From: Colwellia sp. BRX10-3
Lineage (GTDB): Bacteria; Pseudomonadota; Gammaproteobacteria; Enterobacterales; Alteromonadaceae
Assembly (NCBI RefSeq): GCF_014077505.1
Contig: NZ_JACGWA010000001.1
Span: forward strand, 992,001-1,056,000
Direction: 5' to 3'
Length of the DNA stretch: 64,000 nucleotides
The notes below the pieces were generated by a model that was not told the DNA's origin, ran no database searches, and saw only the letters and a list, made by a program, of their open reading frames with translations. Both the position numbers and the translations under genes were made by a program. Numbering within the stretch: the first letter of the stretch is position 1; the number at the start of each line of letters is the position of its first letter. Of this stretch, positions 26,653 through 35,644 are shown one piece after another.

Positions 26653-27382
26653 ACTTAAGTTACTAATCACGCGCCCTGAAAAATCTGGACGCGATCTGCA
26701 AAATTGCCTGCAAGAACAGGGTTACAAGAGCTATTGCCAACCCTGTTTTGATTATCAAGATGGTGCTGATCTTGAGCAATTACAGACACTACAAAGCCAA
26801 CTTACTTGCCCTATCGTGATATTTATTAGCGTTGCTGCAGTAGAGTTTGCCAACAAACTCATGCCCATATCATTATGGCCTACTCAAGAAATAATTGCGG
26901 TTGGTAGTGCGACTCAACAAGTATTGAAAACCTTGGGCGTAAGCGCTTTAGTTCCTATAAAACATGACAGCGAAGGCTTGTTAGCACTAGCGCCACTTCA
27001 AAATGTACAAGCAAAAGAAGTGATGATTGTGCGCGGTGATGGCGGTCGAGAACTTATCGCTGAAGATTTACGAAGCCGTGGTGCATCTGTGCATTATTTT
27101 GAAAGTTATCGACGCGTTTGGCGAAATTACTCACTTGATGTCATCAAAACATGGCATCAACAGCAGATAAATTGTATCTTAATCACTAGTAACGCTTTAT
27201 TAGAATTCATAGTAAACTTAATAAAAGAGTCAGACAGTTACTGGCAAGAACAATGTCTGTGGGTTGTGGCGAGTAATAGAATTGCCATCAAAGCAGAAGA
27301 GATGGGTATTAGCCGAATAATAAATGCTAATGGCGCCAGTACCAAAGCCATTATTAATGCGCTTGCCTGTGACCAAGATTAA
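26639..27382 (+). CDS. hemD: Uroporphyrinogen-III synthase
   Basis: HemD cyclises hydroxymethylbilane to uroporphyrinogen III. It has 247 residues, with the poorly conserved two-domain fold expected: [20 protein letters not shown] at the start, [37 protein letters not shown] and [10 protein letters not shown]. It overlaps hemC by 14 bases, which indicates translational coupling, and hemX follows after 81 bases. Confidence 0.93.
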   Translation: MSKHKLKLLITRPEKSGRDLQNCLQEQGYKSYCQPCFDYQDGADLEQLQTLQSQLTCPIVIFISVAAVEFANKLMPISLWPTQEIIAVGSATQQVLKTLGVSALVPIKHDSEGLLALAPLQNVQAKEVMIVRGDGGRELIAEDLRSRGASVHYFESYRRVWRNYSLDVIKTWHQQQINCILITSNALLEFIVNLIKESDSYWQEQCLWVVASNRIAIKAEEMGISRIINANGASTKAIINALACDQD

Positions 27383-27463
27383 GTAATACCAAGTTATATA
27401 AACAGCATATTAACCTAATAAATTCAGTGTGCGTAGCGCCAACATGTAAGATAGGATCAGTTC

Positions 27464-28969
27464 ATGAGCGATAAAAAAAAACCCGATCAAACAAAACCTG
27501 ATGATACTTCGGCTGACAACAGCCATGTTGAAAAACAAGCAGGCTTGTCTGCTTCAATTAACATTAGCTCACCGCTAGAAACGCCTTCGAATAAATCTGC
27601 CGCAACTGAAAAAACTTCAGAACATACTCAAGACAAAGCTCAAAATAAAGTAAAGGCAGCTGCTTCAGATAACAAAAACGAAACTAAGCCATCATCGAAC
27701 AACAACTCTGATAAGAGCACAGTACCTTTGAAAAATACTACTTCCACCACAGTAAATAAGTCGACTACTGCTGGGACTATAACCCCACCAGACAAAAGTA
27801 CAGCAGCTAATGCCAAAAAAGGTAAAAATAAAATTTCTAAAATAGCTGTTGTTGCATTAATTATTGCCCTATTAGCTATTGCTGCCAGTGCCGGTCATTA
27901 TTATTGGAGTGAACAGCAAAAAGCACAATATAGCTTGCAACTAAATGATATTGTAAAACGTCAATTAGTTGAGAATCAGCAGCAGGTAGCTCAACAAATT
28001 TTACGGAATAAACAGAGCATTGCTCAGCAGTTTTCGCAAAGTAAACAAGCCAGTGCTAATGAAATAAATGCGCTACGTAGAAGCCTAGCACAACGTGATA
28101 ATCTTGAAAAAACTAACAGTGAAACTATTGCACAACTTCAACAGCAAATTGAGAGTTTAGGTAAAAATCAACCCAGTGATTGGTTGTTGCAAGAAGCGGA
28201 ATATCTTATTCGAGTGGCTTCAAGAAGCTTGTGGCTAGAAAAAGAAACAGCCACCGCTATTAGTTTACTGAATGACGCTGACTTACGTATACAGGAATTA
28301 AATGACCCGCAATTTTTAGCATTACGCCAAATAATTCAGCAAGATATCGCCAAGCTACAATCACTACCTAAACTAGCAACTGATAACGTTATTTTAAAGT
28401 TGATGACACTTGATCAACAAGTCAAACAATTACCACTAGCGATCTTTGAAATTCCAGAAATTAGTGAAAATGAATCCACACTTGAGTTAACAGATAACGC
28501 TGGTGATTGGCGCGAAAACTTGGCCAAAACATGGCGTAAGTTTACTACTGAATTTTTCACTATTACCCGCAGAACAGGTAATATTGAACCTTTAATGTCG
28601 CCACAATTTCAACAAAATTTACGCGAAAATCTCAGTCTGAAATTACAAACCGCCATTTGGGCTGCAAGTAAAGCTAACAACAAAATTTATTTGCAATCGC
28701 TGAACGATATTCAGGGTTGGCTAAATGATTATTTTGATATGACAACATTGGAAAATCAAAATTTCATCAAAACTATCGACTCGTTAAAATCAGCTAAGAT
28801 TAACGTTGTTTATCCAAATAAGCTTGCCGCGTTAAAAACAATCCGACAGTTATTATCAGATAATACTCAACCTGTAACATCCAATTTAAAAAACTTAAAT
28901 AGTATTGAAGAAATGCCGAAAACATCTGAAGACGAGCCAACAAGCACTGAGCAAGGTGAGGATTTATAA
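27464..28969 (+). CDS. hemX: HemX, uroporphyrinogen-III C-methyltransferase-like membrane protein
   Basis: This 501-residue protein has a long, disordered Lys/Ser/Thr/Asn-rich cytoplasmic N terminus (1-125), one membrane helix (about 127-147), a periplasmic coiled coil (about 150-235), and the HemX domain (about 240-450; DWLLQEAEYLIRVASRSLWL is the clearest landmark). Despite its name, no methyltransferase motif is visible; its role in haem synthesis is unclear. It overlaps hemY by one base (TAATG). The N-terminal low-complexity part is longer than in E. coli. Confidence 0.9.
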   Translation: MSDKKKPDQTKPDDTSADNSHVEKQAGLSASINISSPLETPSNKSAATEKTSEHTQDKAQNKVKAAASDNKNETKPSSNNNSDKSTVPLKNTTSTTVNKSTTAGTITPPDKSTAANAKKGKNKISKIAVVALIIALLAIAASAGHYYWSEQQKAQYSLQLNDIVKRQLVENQQQVAQQILRNKQSIAQQFSQSKQASANEINALRRSLAQRDNLEKTNSETIAQLQQQIESLGKNQPSDWLLQEAEYLIRVASRSLWLEKETATAISLLNDADLRIQELNDPQFLALRQIIQQDIAKLQSLPKLATDNVILKLMTLDQQVKQLPLAIFEIPEISENESTLELTDNAGDWRENLAKTWRKFTTEFFTITRRTGNIEPLMSPQFQQNLRENLSLKLQTAIWAASKANNKIYLQSLNDIQGWLNDYFDMTTLENQNFIKTIDSLKSAKINVVYPNKLAALKTIRQLLSDNTQPVTSNLKNLNSIEEMPKTSEDEPTSTEQGEDL

Positions 28970-30156
28970 TGAAACGAATCTTATTATTGCTGACTTTATT
29001 TCTTGTTGTAGTCGTTATAACGCCGATGTTAATTGGAGAAAAAGGCTACATTTTGGTCTCAATTGGTGACTTCGCTATTGAATCAACCGTGATTACGGCG
29101 ATCATAACGCTGGCTTTGTGCTTCCTCGCATTAGCACTTACCATTAAGTTTTTCCGTGGCGGAATTAGTTTTAGTTTCGCGGCTTGGAATAAAATTGCTT
29201 TTGCCAGTCGACGACGAGCACTTAAAGACTTTAACAAAGGCATTGCAGCCTATGTGTTGGGTGATTATAAACAAGCAGAACATTTATTAGCTAAATCTGC
29301 CGATGCGTCCACTTTTGAGCATATCGCTTACCTTGTTGCTGCTGATGCTGCGCAAAAACAAGCATTAAAACCAAACACTGATCACTATTTAGGCCTGCTA
29401 GAACAAACCACTAACACCTTTAAAGAAGCTGGTTTAGAAGCCGTGTTAATTAAAATAAAATTACTGATAGGTCAGCAGAATTATCAACAAGCACGCACTG
29501 TAATTGATGAATACCATAAGCATATTGGTCATGATGCACGCCTACTAAGATTAGAAATTGAATTGAGCTTAGTTGAGCAGCGTTTTGACTATGTCATAAA
29601 ACAGCTGAATACGGCGCAAAAACAAAAATCTATTTCCACACAAACTATCACGCTATGGCAGCAACAAGCGTTTTATGGCGCCTTTAATAGTCAAATTAAG
29701 CAACAAGATAAAAATGCTTTGCTAGAATATTGGCAGCAACTCCCGAAGAAAATTAAACAATCAGAAACGGTTGTGCTTGCTTATTGTCAGGTGTTAGCAG
29801 AAAACCAAGTTAACGAACCCTTAGCAAAGTTATTATTACCTGTAATAAAAAAAGGTAATGCGATTAGTCTGTTAAAAGCGGTAAGAACCTTACCTATTAC
29901 TCAAGACGACAGGCTTATGGCAGCAGCACAAAAACATTTGCATAGCGAGCCACATAATGCGCTTTGGCTGTCATTGGTTGCTCATTTTGCTATGGCTTCT
30001 CAACAATGGCCGCTGGCAGAAAAAGCCTTTAATAGTTTAGTTAATCTTGAAGATAAGTCCTACGATAAAGTCGATTTACTGGCTTTTTCACTCGTACTTG
30101 AACAACAAGGTCATTTAGATCGGGCCAATCAAGTACTGAGAAAAATTCACGCGTAG
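28969..30156 (+). CDS. hemY: HemY, TPR inner-membrane protein
   Basis: This 395-residue protein has two N-terminal membrane helices (about 1-22 and 40-62), then a cytoplasmic helical repeat domain of the HemY_N/TPR type (RRALKDFNKGIAAYVLGDYKQAEHLLAKSA is typical). It is coupled to hemX and concludes the cyaY-hemC-hemD-hemX-hemY run. It is linked to late haem synthesis, but has no protoporphyrinogen-oxidase signature; it is not the oxidase that shares the name in Bacillus. Confidence 0.92.
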   Translation: MKRILLLLTLFLVVVVITPMLIGEKGYILVSIGDFAIESTVITAIITLALCFLALALTIKFFRGGISFSFAAWNKIAFASRRRALKDFNKGIAAYVLGDYKQAEHLLAKSADASTFEHIAYLVAADAAQKQALKPNTDHYLGLLEQTTNTFKEAGLEAVLIKIKLLIGQQNYQQARTVIDEYHKHIGHDARLLRLEIELSLVEQRFDYVIKQLNTAQKQKSISTQTITLWQQQAFYGAFNSQIKQQDKNALLEYWQQLPKKIKQSETVVLAYCQVLAENQVNEPLAKLLLPVIKKGNAISLLKAVRTLPITQDDRLMAAAQKHLHSEPHNALWLSLVAHFAMASQQWPLAEKAFNSLVNLEDKSYDKVDLLAFSLVLEQQGHLDRANQVLRKIHA

Positions 30157-30181
30157 AAATTTGACAAATAAAGCTTAAAGC

Positions 30182-30230
30182 CCTATTTAATAATGGTTAC
30201 ACCCTAGGGGTTAAACCGCTATTAAATAGG
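30182..30230 (-). promoter_or_regulatory. Hairpin over the arfA stop codon (non-stop control element)
   Basis: An 11-bp perfect stem, CCTATTTAATA (30182-30192) with TATTAAATAGG (30220-30230), is extended by about five more pairs. In the arfA mRNA the 5' arm is the last five or six codons, and the stop codon (30211-30213) is in the upper part. No T run follows the hairpin, so RNase III-type cleavage fits better than termination. Confidence 0.7.
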
Positions 30231-30414
30231 ACTCTTGTCCTTTATGCTTTTGTGTTCTTTGATAAGCACCCTTACCTTTTTTAGCCGCAATTATTTGTTG
30301 TTTAAACAACTTTGACGTTACCACAGCCGCGAAAAAATTATCTTTAATTACGCCTCGGCCAAATTCACAACCATTTTGATTTTGCAGATGTTTTTTTACT
30401 TTATTCTTAGTCAT
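30211..30414 (-). CDS. arfA: Alternative ribosome-rescue factor A
   Basis: ArfA rescues ribosomes stalled on non-stop mRNA by recruiting release factor 2. The 67-residue product matches its signature: GRGVIKDNFFAAVVTSKLF and KKGKGAYQRTQKHKGQE correspond to the KDNAIEALLHDPLFRQR and KKGKGSYMRKGKH parts of E. coli ArfA as I remember it. The C-terminal tail SYLIAV is hydrophobic. A hairpin spans the last codons and stop (30182-30230). In E. coli, cleavage of such a hairpin makes arfA mRNA itself non-stop, so protein accumulates only when tmRNA fails; the same feedback is inferred here. A good AGGTAGGA ribosome site precedes the ATG. Confidence 0.88.
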   Translation of the reverse strand: MTKNKVKKHLQNQNGCEFGRGVIKDNFFAAVVTSKLFKQQIIAAKKGKGAYQRTQKHKGQESYLIAV

Positions 30415-30577
30415 TTTATCCTACCTTTTACTTTGTTGATGAATACCCATTACTACAAATTTATTGCTTCGTAGCGAAAACGCGCAGAGTATATACTAAT
30501 CAAAAAATTATACACAAATATTAAATAAAATTAATATTCCCTCCATTATGTGGGGCAGTTGTTAAAGCAAAAAAACT

Positions 30578-31258
30578 ATGACAAAAAATAATAAGACAAT
30601 AAAAATAAAGGCTATCGCCCGTCATCATGGCTTATTTATTACTTTAACCGGTGTTATAGCTTTATTCATTGTGGTGTGGCTATGCCGCTATTATTGGCAA
30701 CAAGCGCGCTTTCCCTTAATGTTTATGATACTCGCTTGTTTAGTTGCTATGTTTATCGGATTACTAAAACTGACTGAACCTAGCTATAGCTTAATAGTGG
30801 CACCTGAAACATTAACTTTTCATCATCGTCTTGGTCGTTGGCAGTTTAATTGGCAGCAAATTCGTAACATACATAGCGTAACAAATACGGTTGGTATAAC
30901 CCGTGAAGAGCTAAATTACGTTGGTATCAAACTAACCTCGATAGACACAATAGCAACGAGTATATCTTTGCGATTAGCAAACCGTATGATCCACGAGCAA
31001 AAGCCGCTTATTCACTATTGTATTAAGTTGCAGTTGCTGACAATGGAACAAGGAATAATAAATTTTGAGCCTTATGTTTTGAAAGATGGCAAAGTATTAA
31101 AAGGGCCATTGGCCGCTTTTTTACATCATAGTGAGGTATTGCATCAAGCACTTGGCGCGCACATATTTATTTCCGCGAGTAATTTAAATGGCTCAATTGA
31201 CGACTTTGTATTTTTGGCAAACGGTTACTTAGCTAATGCAGAGTTAGACTATTATTAA
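30578..31258 (+). CDS. DUF2982-like membrane protein
   Basis: This 226-residue protein has two N-terminal membrane helices (about 18-40 and 46-62) followed by a cytoplasmic domain of mixed strands. The best landmarks are YSLIVAPETLTFHHRLGRWQ, FNWQQIRNI, YVGIKLTS, and FISASNLNGSIDDFV near the end. It resembles DUF2982, found in Alteromonadales and Vibrionales, with a PH-like cytoplasmic part; that assignment is from memory. Function unknown. No operon partner. Confidence 0.65.
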   Translation: MTKNNKTIKIKAIARHHGLFITLTGVIALFIVVWLCRYYWQQARFPLMFMILACLVAMFIGLLKLTEPSYSLIVAPETLTFHHRLGRWQFNWQQIRNIHSVTNTVGITREELNYVGIKLTSIDTIATSISLRLANRMIHEQKPLIHYCIKLQLLTMEQGIINFEPYVLKDGKVLKGPLAAFLHHSEVLHQALGAHIFISASNLNGSIDDFVFLANGYLANAELDYY

Positions 31259-31571
31259 CTTTTGGTTTTTCGCCAACTTTATCGAATTAAAAATGCCACT
31301 ACTGGCAAAGATAAAACTTAGGTTTTCTAGCAGTAACGGCAACTTTAGTTACTGCAGAGTAGGTCACTTTGATGGCGCTAATCTAAGAAAACATGGCTTT
31401 AGCTACCAGTAAGGCAATTTTATTTTCTTAATTATTATTCGAGCTATTAGCAGATAAGTAACGATACAAACCTCGATACATAAGTATTTTGCTGCAGTAC
31501 TTAGTTTTGATTAACTAGCTAACCCAAACAGCCATTTATACTCATTGTTATAGACACTAAATTATAAATAC
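31259..31571 (+). other. Gene-free region with a possible structured RNA, ended by a strong terminator
   Basis: About 310 bases without a convincing ORF lie between the DUF2982 gene and a perfect terminator at 31572-31609. A nested structure is visible at 31322-31392: GCAGTAA (31330-31336) pairs with TTACTGC (31349-31355) inside GTTTTCTAG/CTAAGAAAAC. This could be a long 3' UTR or an sRNA locus. No riboswitch core was recognised. Confidence 0.3.
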
Positions 31572-31609
31572 AAAAAAGCACGTACTTTTGCTGAAATACG
31601 TGCTTTTTT
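31572..31609. terminator. Strong bidirectional terminator hairpin
   Basis: A perfect 13-bp stem, AAAAAAGCACGTA (31572-31584) with TACGTGCTTTTTT (31597-31609), around a 12-base loop. It lies over 310 bases after the nearest + strand gene and 180 bases before the next, so what transcript it ends is an open question. Confidence 0.9.
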
Positions 31610-31788
31610 CTTAATATATAGGCATTTGTAAATAAATTTTCCATTATTCTTAACGAATCTTTAATGCTATTTCTACGGAATTAGTCCAATCTTAAAACAT
31701 ATAATCGATAGTATTGGTTTTGTTAGCAAATAAGTTAACGAGTACAGATAATCAAGACTAAAAATATACTTACGAGCAGAGCATAAAT

Positions 31789-32736
31789 TTGACAAAGAAA
31801 TGGCAAGATCTGATTAAAAAAGCATGGAATGATCGAAAAACACTCCATGAATCTAAAGAATTTGATTGTTGGCGGATTTTTCATGGTTATACCGAAGGAG
31901 CAAAAGGTGTTGTCATTGAAAAGTTTGGCGCTATGGCTTTGATTGAGTATAAGGATGATATTCGTGAAGAGCTTGATGCGATTAAAGATGCACTATTAAA
32001 GTGCTTCCCCTTTACGCTAATTTTGGCTAAAGGAGACCAATCGGTAGGTTTGAGGTTAAAGCAAAGAATGTTTACGCTGCACGGCGACCTTTCCGACGCA
32101 CCAGAATTTACTAAAGAATACGGGGTATATTACAGCTTACTGCCAGATGCTATGCATAATTGTGGCTTGTATCTAGACGCTCGCCCAGTACGACAATGGT
32201 TAGCTAAAAATAGTGATGGCCGTCGTGTTCTGAACTTATTTTCATTCACAGGAAGCCTGGGTATTGCAGCCTTAAAAGGCGGTGCAAAAGCAGCAATTCA
32301 CCTGGATAAATCAAAAGATTTGTTGCCACGTATCCAAAAAAGCTACGAAAAGAATGGCCTTGATTTTGGCACTCGTAGTTTCATACAAGGTGATATCTAT
32401 AAACATTTACCTAAAGCAATAAAGAATGGCCAGAAGTTCGATGGTATTATTTTAGATCCTCCCCCAAAAGTGTATAAATCTCCTTATTCAGATCATCAGC
32501 CTAAAGGGCAAGACTTTGCGCGGTTGGTCAGTCTATGCTCAAAGCTTTTAAGCCCAGGAGGTTGGTTGATATGCTTGTTTCATCGCTATGACGCTTCATG
32601 GGACCAATCAGATGCTGAGATTGTTGAATCATCTTCTAATACCTTGAAAATGATAGAAAGGTTTACGAGTGAGTGTGACTTTCCTGATGAAAATGAAGAT
32701 CGAAAGTTGAGAGTGACTGTATTCGAAAAAATTTGA
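31789..32736 (+). CDS. RlmI-like SAM-dependent methyltransferase
   Basis: This 315-residue protein is a class I methyltransferase of the RlmI/RlmK-type Methyltrans_SAM family. Visible are the SAM motif VLNLFSFTGSLGIAALKGGAK, the acidic motif HLDKSK, GDIYKHLPKA, and the catalytic-type LDPPPKVYKS. The N-terminal 130 residues (FDCWRIFHGYTEGAKGVVIEKFG, GLRLKQRM, GLYLDARPVR) are the central domain of the family; the PUA domain of E. coli RlmI is absent. It probably methylates rRNA or a related RNA, but the target is unknown. Start is TTG with a weak GAGCAGAG ribosome site. It is a lone gene between two gene-free stretches. Confidence 0.8.
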   Translation: MTKKWQDLIKKAWNDRKTLHESKEFDCWRIFHGYTEGAKGVVIEKFGAMALIEYKDDIREELDAIKDALLKCFPFTLILAKGDQSVGLRLKQRMFTLHGDLSDAPEFTKEYGVYYSLLPDAMHNCGLYLDARPVRQWLAKNSDGRRVLNLFSFTGSLGIAALKGGAKAAIHLDKSKDLLPRIQKSYEKNGLDFGTRSFIQGDIYKHLPKAIKNGQKFDGIILDPPPKVYKSPYSDHQPKGQDFARLVSLCSKLLSPGGWLICLFHRYDASWDQSDAEIVESSSNTLKMIERFTSECDFPDENEDRKLRVTVFEKI

Positions 32737-33159
32737 TATATAAGCTTAACGAGTCGATAAACCTAATAAGTGGGGACGCATAATACAGGCTGTATTTTTC
32801 GCTGTACCACCGACATAAATCAGAATATGGGTTTACAAACTAGTGTGTATAACGAAAATCAGTTTTACAAATTTTCTGCTCATTGTAACCTTAAAGCTTA
32901 CACTTCTAGTGTCACACTAGGTAAAATTCAGTCAAGGGTTAAAGTTTTCATTAGTAACGATAAGTGATTGCAAAATAAATAGGTAATGGCCGTTATAATA
33001 GAAAGCGGCCATTAGTGTTTATAAACATCACAATCAAATATTATGACGATAAAACGTTTGCTCGTAACAGTAAATTTAAACAGCTCTTAAAAATGTTAGC
33101 CAACAAGATCAATATTAACCAATATCAGTAATCTCACCTAAAAACTTGGCTGTTATCGC
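32737..33159. other. Gene-free region between the methyltransferase and fre
   Basis: About 420 bases. The only feature I can support is a 9-bp hairpin at 32984-33014. A 65-codon ORF at 32770-32967 has no ribosome site, recognisable motif or protein-like composition, and I do not treat it as a gene. Confidence 0.45.
32984..33014. repeat. Inverted repeat, possible weak terminator
   Basis: TAATGGCCG (32984-32992) and CGGCCATTA (33006-33014), perfect complements with a 13-base loop. The following bases are not a T run. It could end the methyltransferase transcript or, on the - strand, the fre transcript. Confidence 0.5.
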
Positions 33160-33855
33160 TTAGATAAACGCAAAAGCATCAGCATACATATGTTCAATTA
33201 GTGCACCCTGCTTAACAAAGTCGCCACGCACGGCAGCGACCATTTCAAAACGACCGGCTAGGTAAATGTCGTAATCAACTAAGTTTTTAACGTCTGCCAT
33301 TACTACTTTATGCACCATGCCTGAGCAACCTTGCCAGTCATCATTTGGCGCTTCAATGACTGGAATAAATTTACCATTAGGTAATTTATTAATCATCGAG
33401 GCGGTTTGATCTAGCTCATAGCATGCACTCGGCTCACGCAAGCCCCAGTAAACTAATACTTCTCGCTGAGAATGCTGCAAAGCTAAATATTCAAACATAG
33501 ATTTAATGTATGAAAAGCCAGTACCACCAGCAATAAGCAGTAGCGGGCGTTTACTTTCTTCGCGTAACTGTGCATTGCCAAAGGGCATTTCTATAGTTAC
33601 TTGAGTATTGGCTTTTATGTGCTCAATTACTTGCATCGGATAACTATCCGAGCCAAAAGCACCAATTTGTAATTCAATAAACTCAGCGCCAGGGGCACTA
33701 GCTATTGAAAAAGGACGTTTGTCTTCGTCACTCATAACAAAATTTAAATATTGTCCGGCAGAAAAATCAACAGGCATATTCGGCTTTAAAAGCGCCTTAT
33801 AAACATGCTCCGTTAATGGCGTTAACGACGCTACCTGACATGTGATCACTTTCAT
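33160..33855 (-). CDS. fre: NAD(P)H-flavin reductase
   Basis: Fre reduces free flavins with NAD(P)H, supplying reduced flavin to other enzymes in the cytosol. The 231 residues have the ferredoxin-reductase layout: flavin-binding RPFSIASAP (about residue 52), the nucleotide-binding start LLIAGGTGFSYIKSM, YWGLREPSACYE, and the end YADAFAFI. It follows ubiD by 54 bases, the standard ubiD-fre pairing of gammaproteobacteria. There UbiX/UbiD chemistry depends on reduced FMN, though direct coupling is inference. Confidence 0.93.
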   Translation of the reverse strand: MKVITCQVASLTPLTEHVYKALLKPNMPVDFSAGQYLNFVMSDEDKRPFSIASAPGAEFIELQIGAFGSDSYPMQVIEHIKANTQVTIEMPFGNAQLREESKRPLLLIAGGTGFSYIKSMFEYLALQHSQREVLVYWGLREPSACYELDQTASMINKLPNGKFIPVIEAPNDDWQGCSGMVHKVVMADVKNLVDYDIYLAGRFEMVAAVRGDFVKQGALIEHMYADAFAFI

Positions 33856-33909
33856 TTATTTTGTACCTTATGACTGCATGCTCGCTATTTGGGGCTGCAG
33901 TATTATAAT

Positions 33910-35409
33910 TTATGAGTTACTTGTGTCGTTAGAGATATTGAGTTCGTCCCATATATCATCGACTTGATCTTTAATCGCTTGTGTCATTTCAATGGGTTCA
34001 CCCCATTCACGATTAGTTTCACCCGGCCATTTATTCGTTGCGTCTAAGCCCATTTTTGAACCTAGACCTGACACAGGAGACGCGAAATCTAAATAATCTA
34101 TCGGTGTGTTTTCAATTAACACCGTATCACGGCTTGGATCCATACGCGTGGTCATTGCCCAAATAACGTCTTGCCAATCACGGGCATTAATATCATCGTC
34201 ACAAACAATCACAAATTTGGTATACATAAATTGACGTAAGAATGACCAAACTCCCATCATGACGCGCTTGGCATGACCCGCATATTGCTTTTTAATGGTC
34301 ACTACGGCTAAACGATACGAGCAACCTTCTGGCGGCAAGTAAAAGTCTTGAATTTCAGGAAACTGTTTTTGCAAAATAGGCACAAACACTTCGTTAAGCG
34401 CCACGCCGAGTATTGCTGGTTCATCTGGCGGACGTCCGGTATAAGTACTGTGATAGATAGGATTTTTTCTATGAGTAATATGCGTTACCGTCATTACTGG
34501 GAAGTCATCAACTTCATTGTAATAACCAGTATGGTCGCCATAAGGTCCTTCTGGCGCTACCTCATCAGGGTCGATATAACCTTCGAGTACAATTTCAGCG
34601 CTGGCTGGTACTTCTAAATCATTACTAATACATTTAGCCACTTCGGTTTTACTCCCGCGTAATAAGCCAGCGAAAGCATATTCTGAAAGTGTATCTGGCA
34701 CGGGTGTAACCGCACCTAAAATAGTGGCAGGATCGGCGCCTAAGGCAACAGATACGGGATACTTTTCACCAGGAAAGGCTTTTTTAAACTCTTGAAAGTC
34801 TAACGCGCCGCCACGGTGAGATAACCAACGCATAATAACCTTGTTACGACCTAATAATTGATTGCGATAAATACCAAGATTTTGACGTTCTTTATGCGGA
34901 CCTTTAGTTACCGTTAATCCCCAAGTAATCAAAGGGGCAACATCACCTGGCCAACATTTTTGGATAGGAAGTTGAGTCAAATCAACCGCATCACCTTCAA
35001 GTACAACCTGCTGACATAATGGTTTTTTAATGACTTTAACCGGCATGTTCAGCACTTGCTTATACAGTGGAATTTTACTTATGGCATCGCGAAAACCTTT
35101 TGGAGGTTCAGGCTCTTTCAATGCGGCTAGTAATTTACCAACATCGCGCAATGCTTTAACATTATCTTGCCCCATCGCCAAAGCAACACGCTCAGGTGTC
35201 CCAAATAAGTTGGTTAGCACAGGCATACCATGTGGCTTGCCATTTTCATCGGTTGGGTTTTCAAATAATAATGCTGGACCCGCTTGACGCAAAGTACGAT
35301 CGCTGATTTCTGTCATGGTTAAATTAGTAGAAATGGGTTGGTTAATACGCTTCAATTGCCCCAATTTCTCTAATTGATCGATAAAGTCTCTTAAATCACT
35401 ATATTTCAT
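33910..35409 (-). CDS. ubiD: 4-hydroxy-3-polyprenylbenzoate decarboxylase
   Basis: UbiD is the prenyl-FMN-dependent decarboxylase of ubiquinone synthesis. The 499 residues are full length and match the family throughout: [71 protein letters not shown] (with the conserved Glu), [11 protein letters not shown], and [18 protein letters not shown] chose the ATG at 35409 as the family start (MKYSDLRDF); an upstream ATG at 35436 would add nine residues with no better ribosome site. Confidence 0.95.
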   Translation of the reverse strand: MKYSDLRDFIDQLEKLGQLKRINQPISTNLTMTEISDRTLRQAGPALLFENPTDENGKPHGMPVLTNLFGTPERVALAMGQDNVKALRDVGKLLAALKEPEPPKGFRDAISKIPLYKQVLNMPVKVIKKPLCQQVVLEGDAVDLTQLPIQKCWPGDVAPLITWGLTVTKGPHKERQNLGIYRNQLLGRNKVIMRWLSHRGGALDFQEFKKAFPGEKYPVSVALGADPATILGAVTPVPDTLSEYAFAGLLRGSKTEVAKCISNDLEVPASAEIVLEGYIDPDEVAPEGPYGDHTGYYNEVDDFPVMTVTHITHRKNPIYHSTYTGRPPDEPAILGVALNEVFVPILQKQFPEIQDFYLPPEGCSYRLAVVTIKKQYAGHAKRVMMGVWSFLRQFMYTKFVIVCDDDINARDWQDVIWAMTTRMDPSRDTVLIENTPIDYLDFASPVSGLGSKMGLDATNKWPGETNREWGEPIEMTQAIKDQVDDIWDELNISNDTSNS

Positions 35410-35594
35410 ATTAGAATTCGACCAAAAATTTGTCATGTATTATAACGGTAGAAAGATGAAAATCCCTAATTGATAGCAATATCATGACAATTCTTTTGTT
35501 TTCGTATGATATAAATTGGAATAATTAATCTGCTTTGTATAACTGGGTAGATCACATTCTATAACAGCTATGAAAAAGTACTTATATTGTCGGC

Positions 35595-35625
35595 ATAAAA
35601 AAGCCAGCAGTTGCTGGCACTTTTA
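35595..35625 (-). terminator. Terminator of rho
   Basis: GCCAGC (35603-35608) and GCTGGC (35613-35618) with a 4-base loop. On the - strand a run of T follows (A run at 35597-35602). It lies 20 bases beyond the rho stop. Confidence 0.85.
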
Positions 35626-35644
35626 ATCAATGTTTGTCTAAATA

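Noticed and set aside
32770-32967. A 65-codon ORF in the gap between the methyltransferase and fre
   Set aside because: No ribosome site, no family motif and a composition unlike a protein. It lies in AT-rich non-coding sequence.
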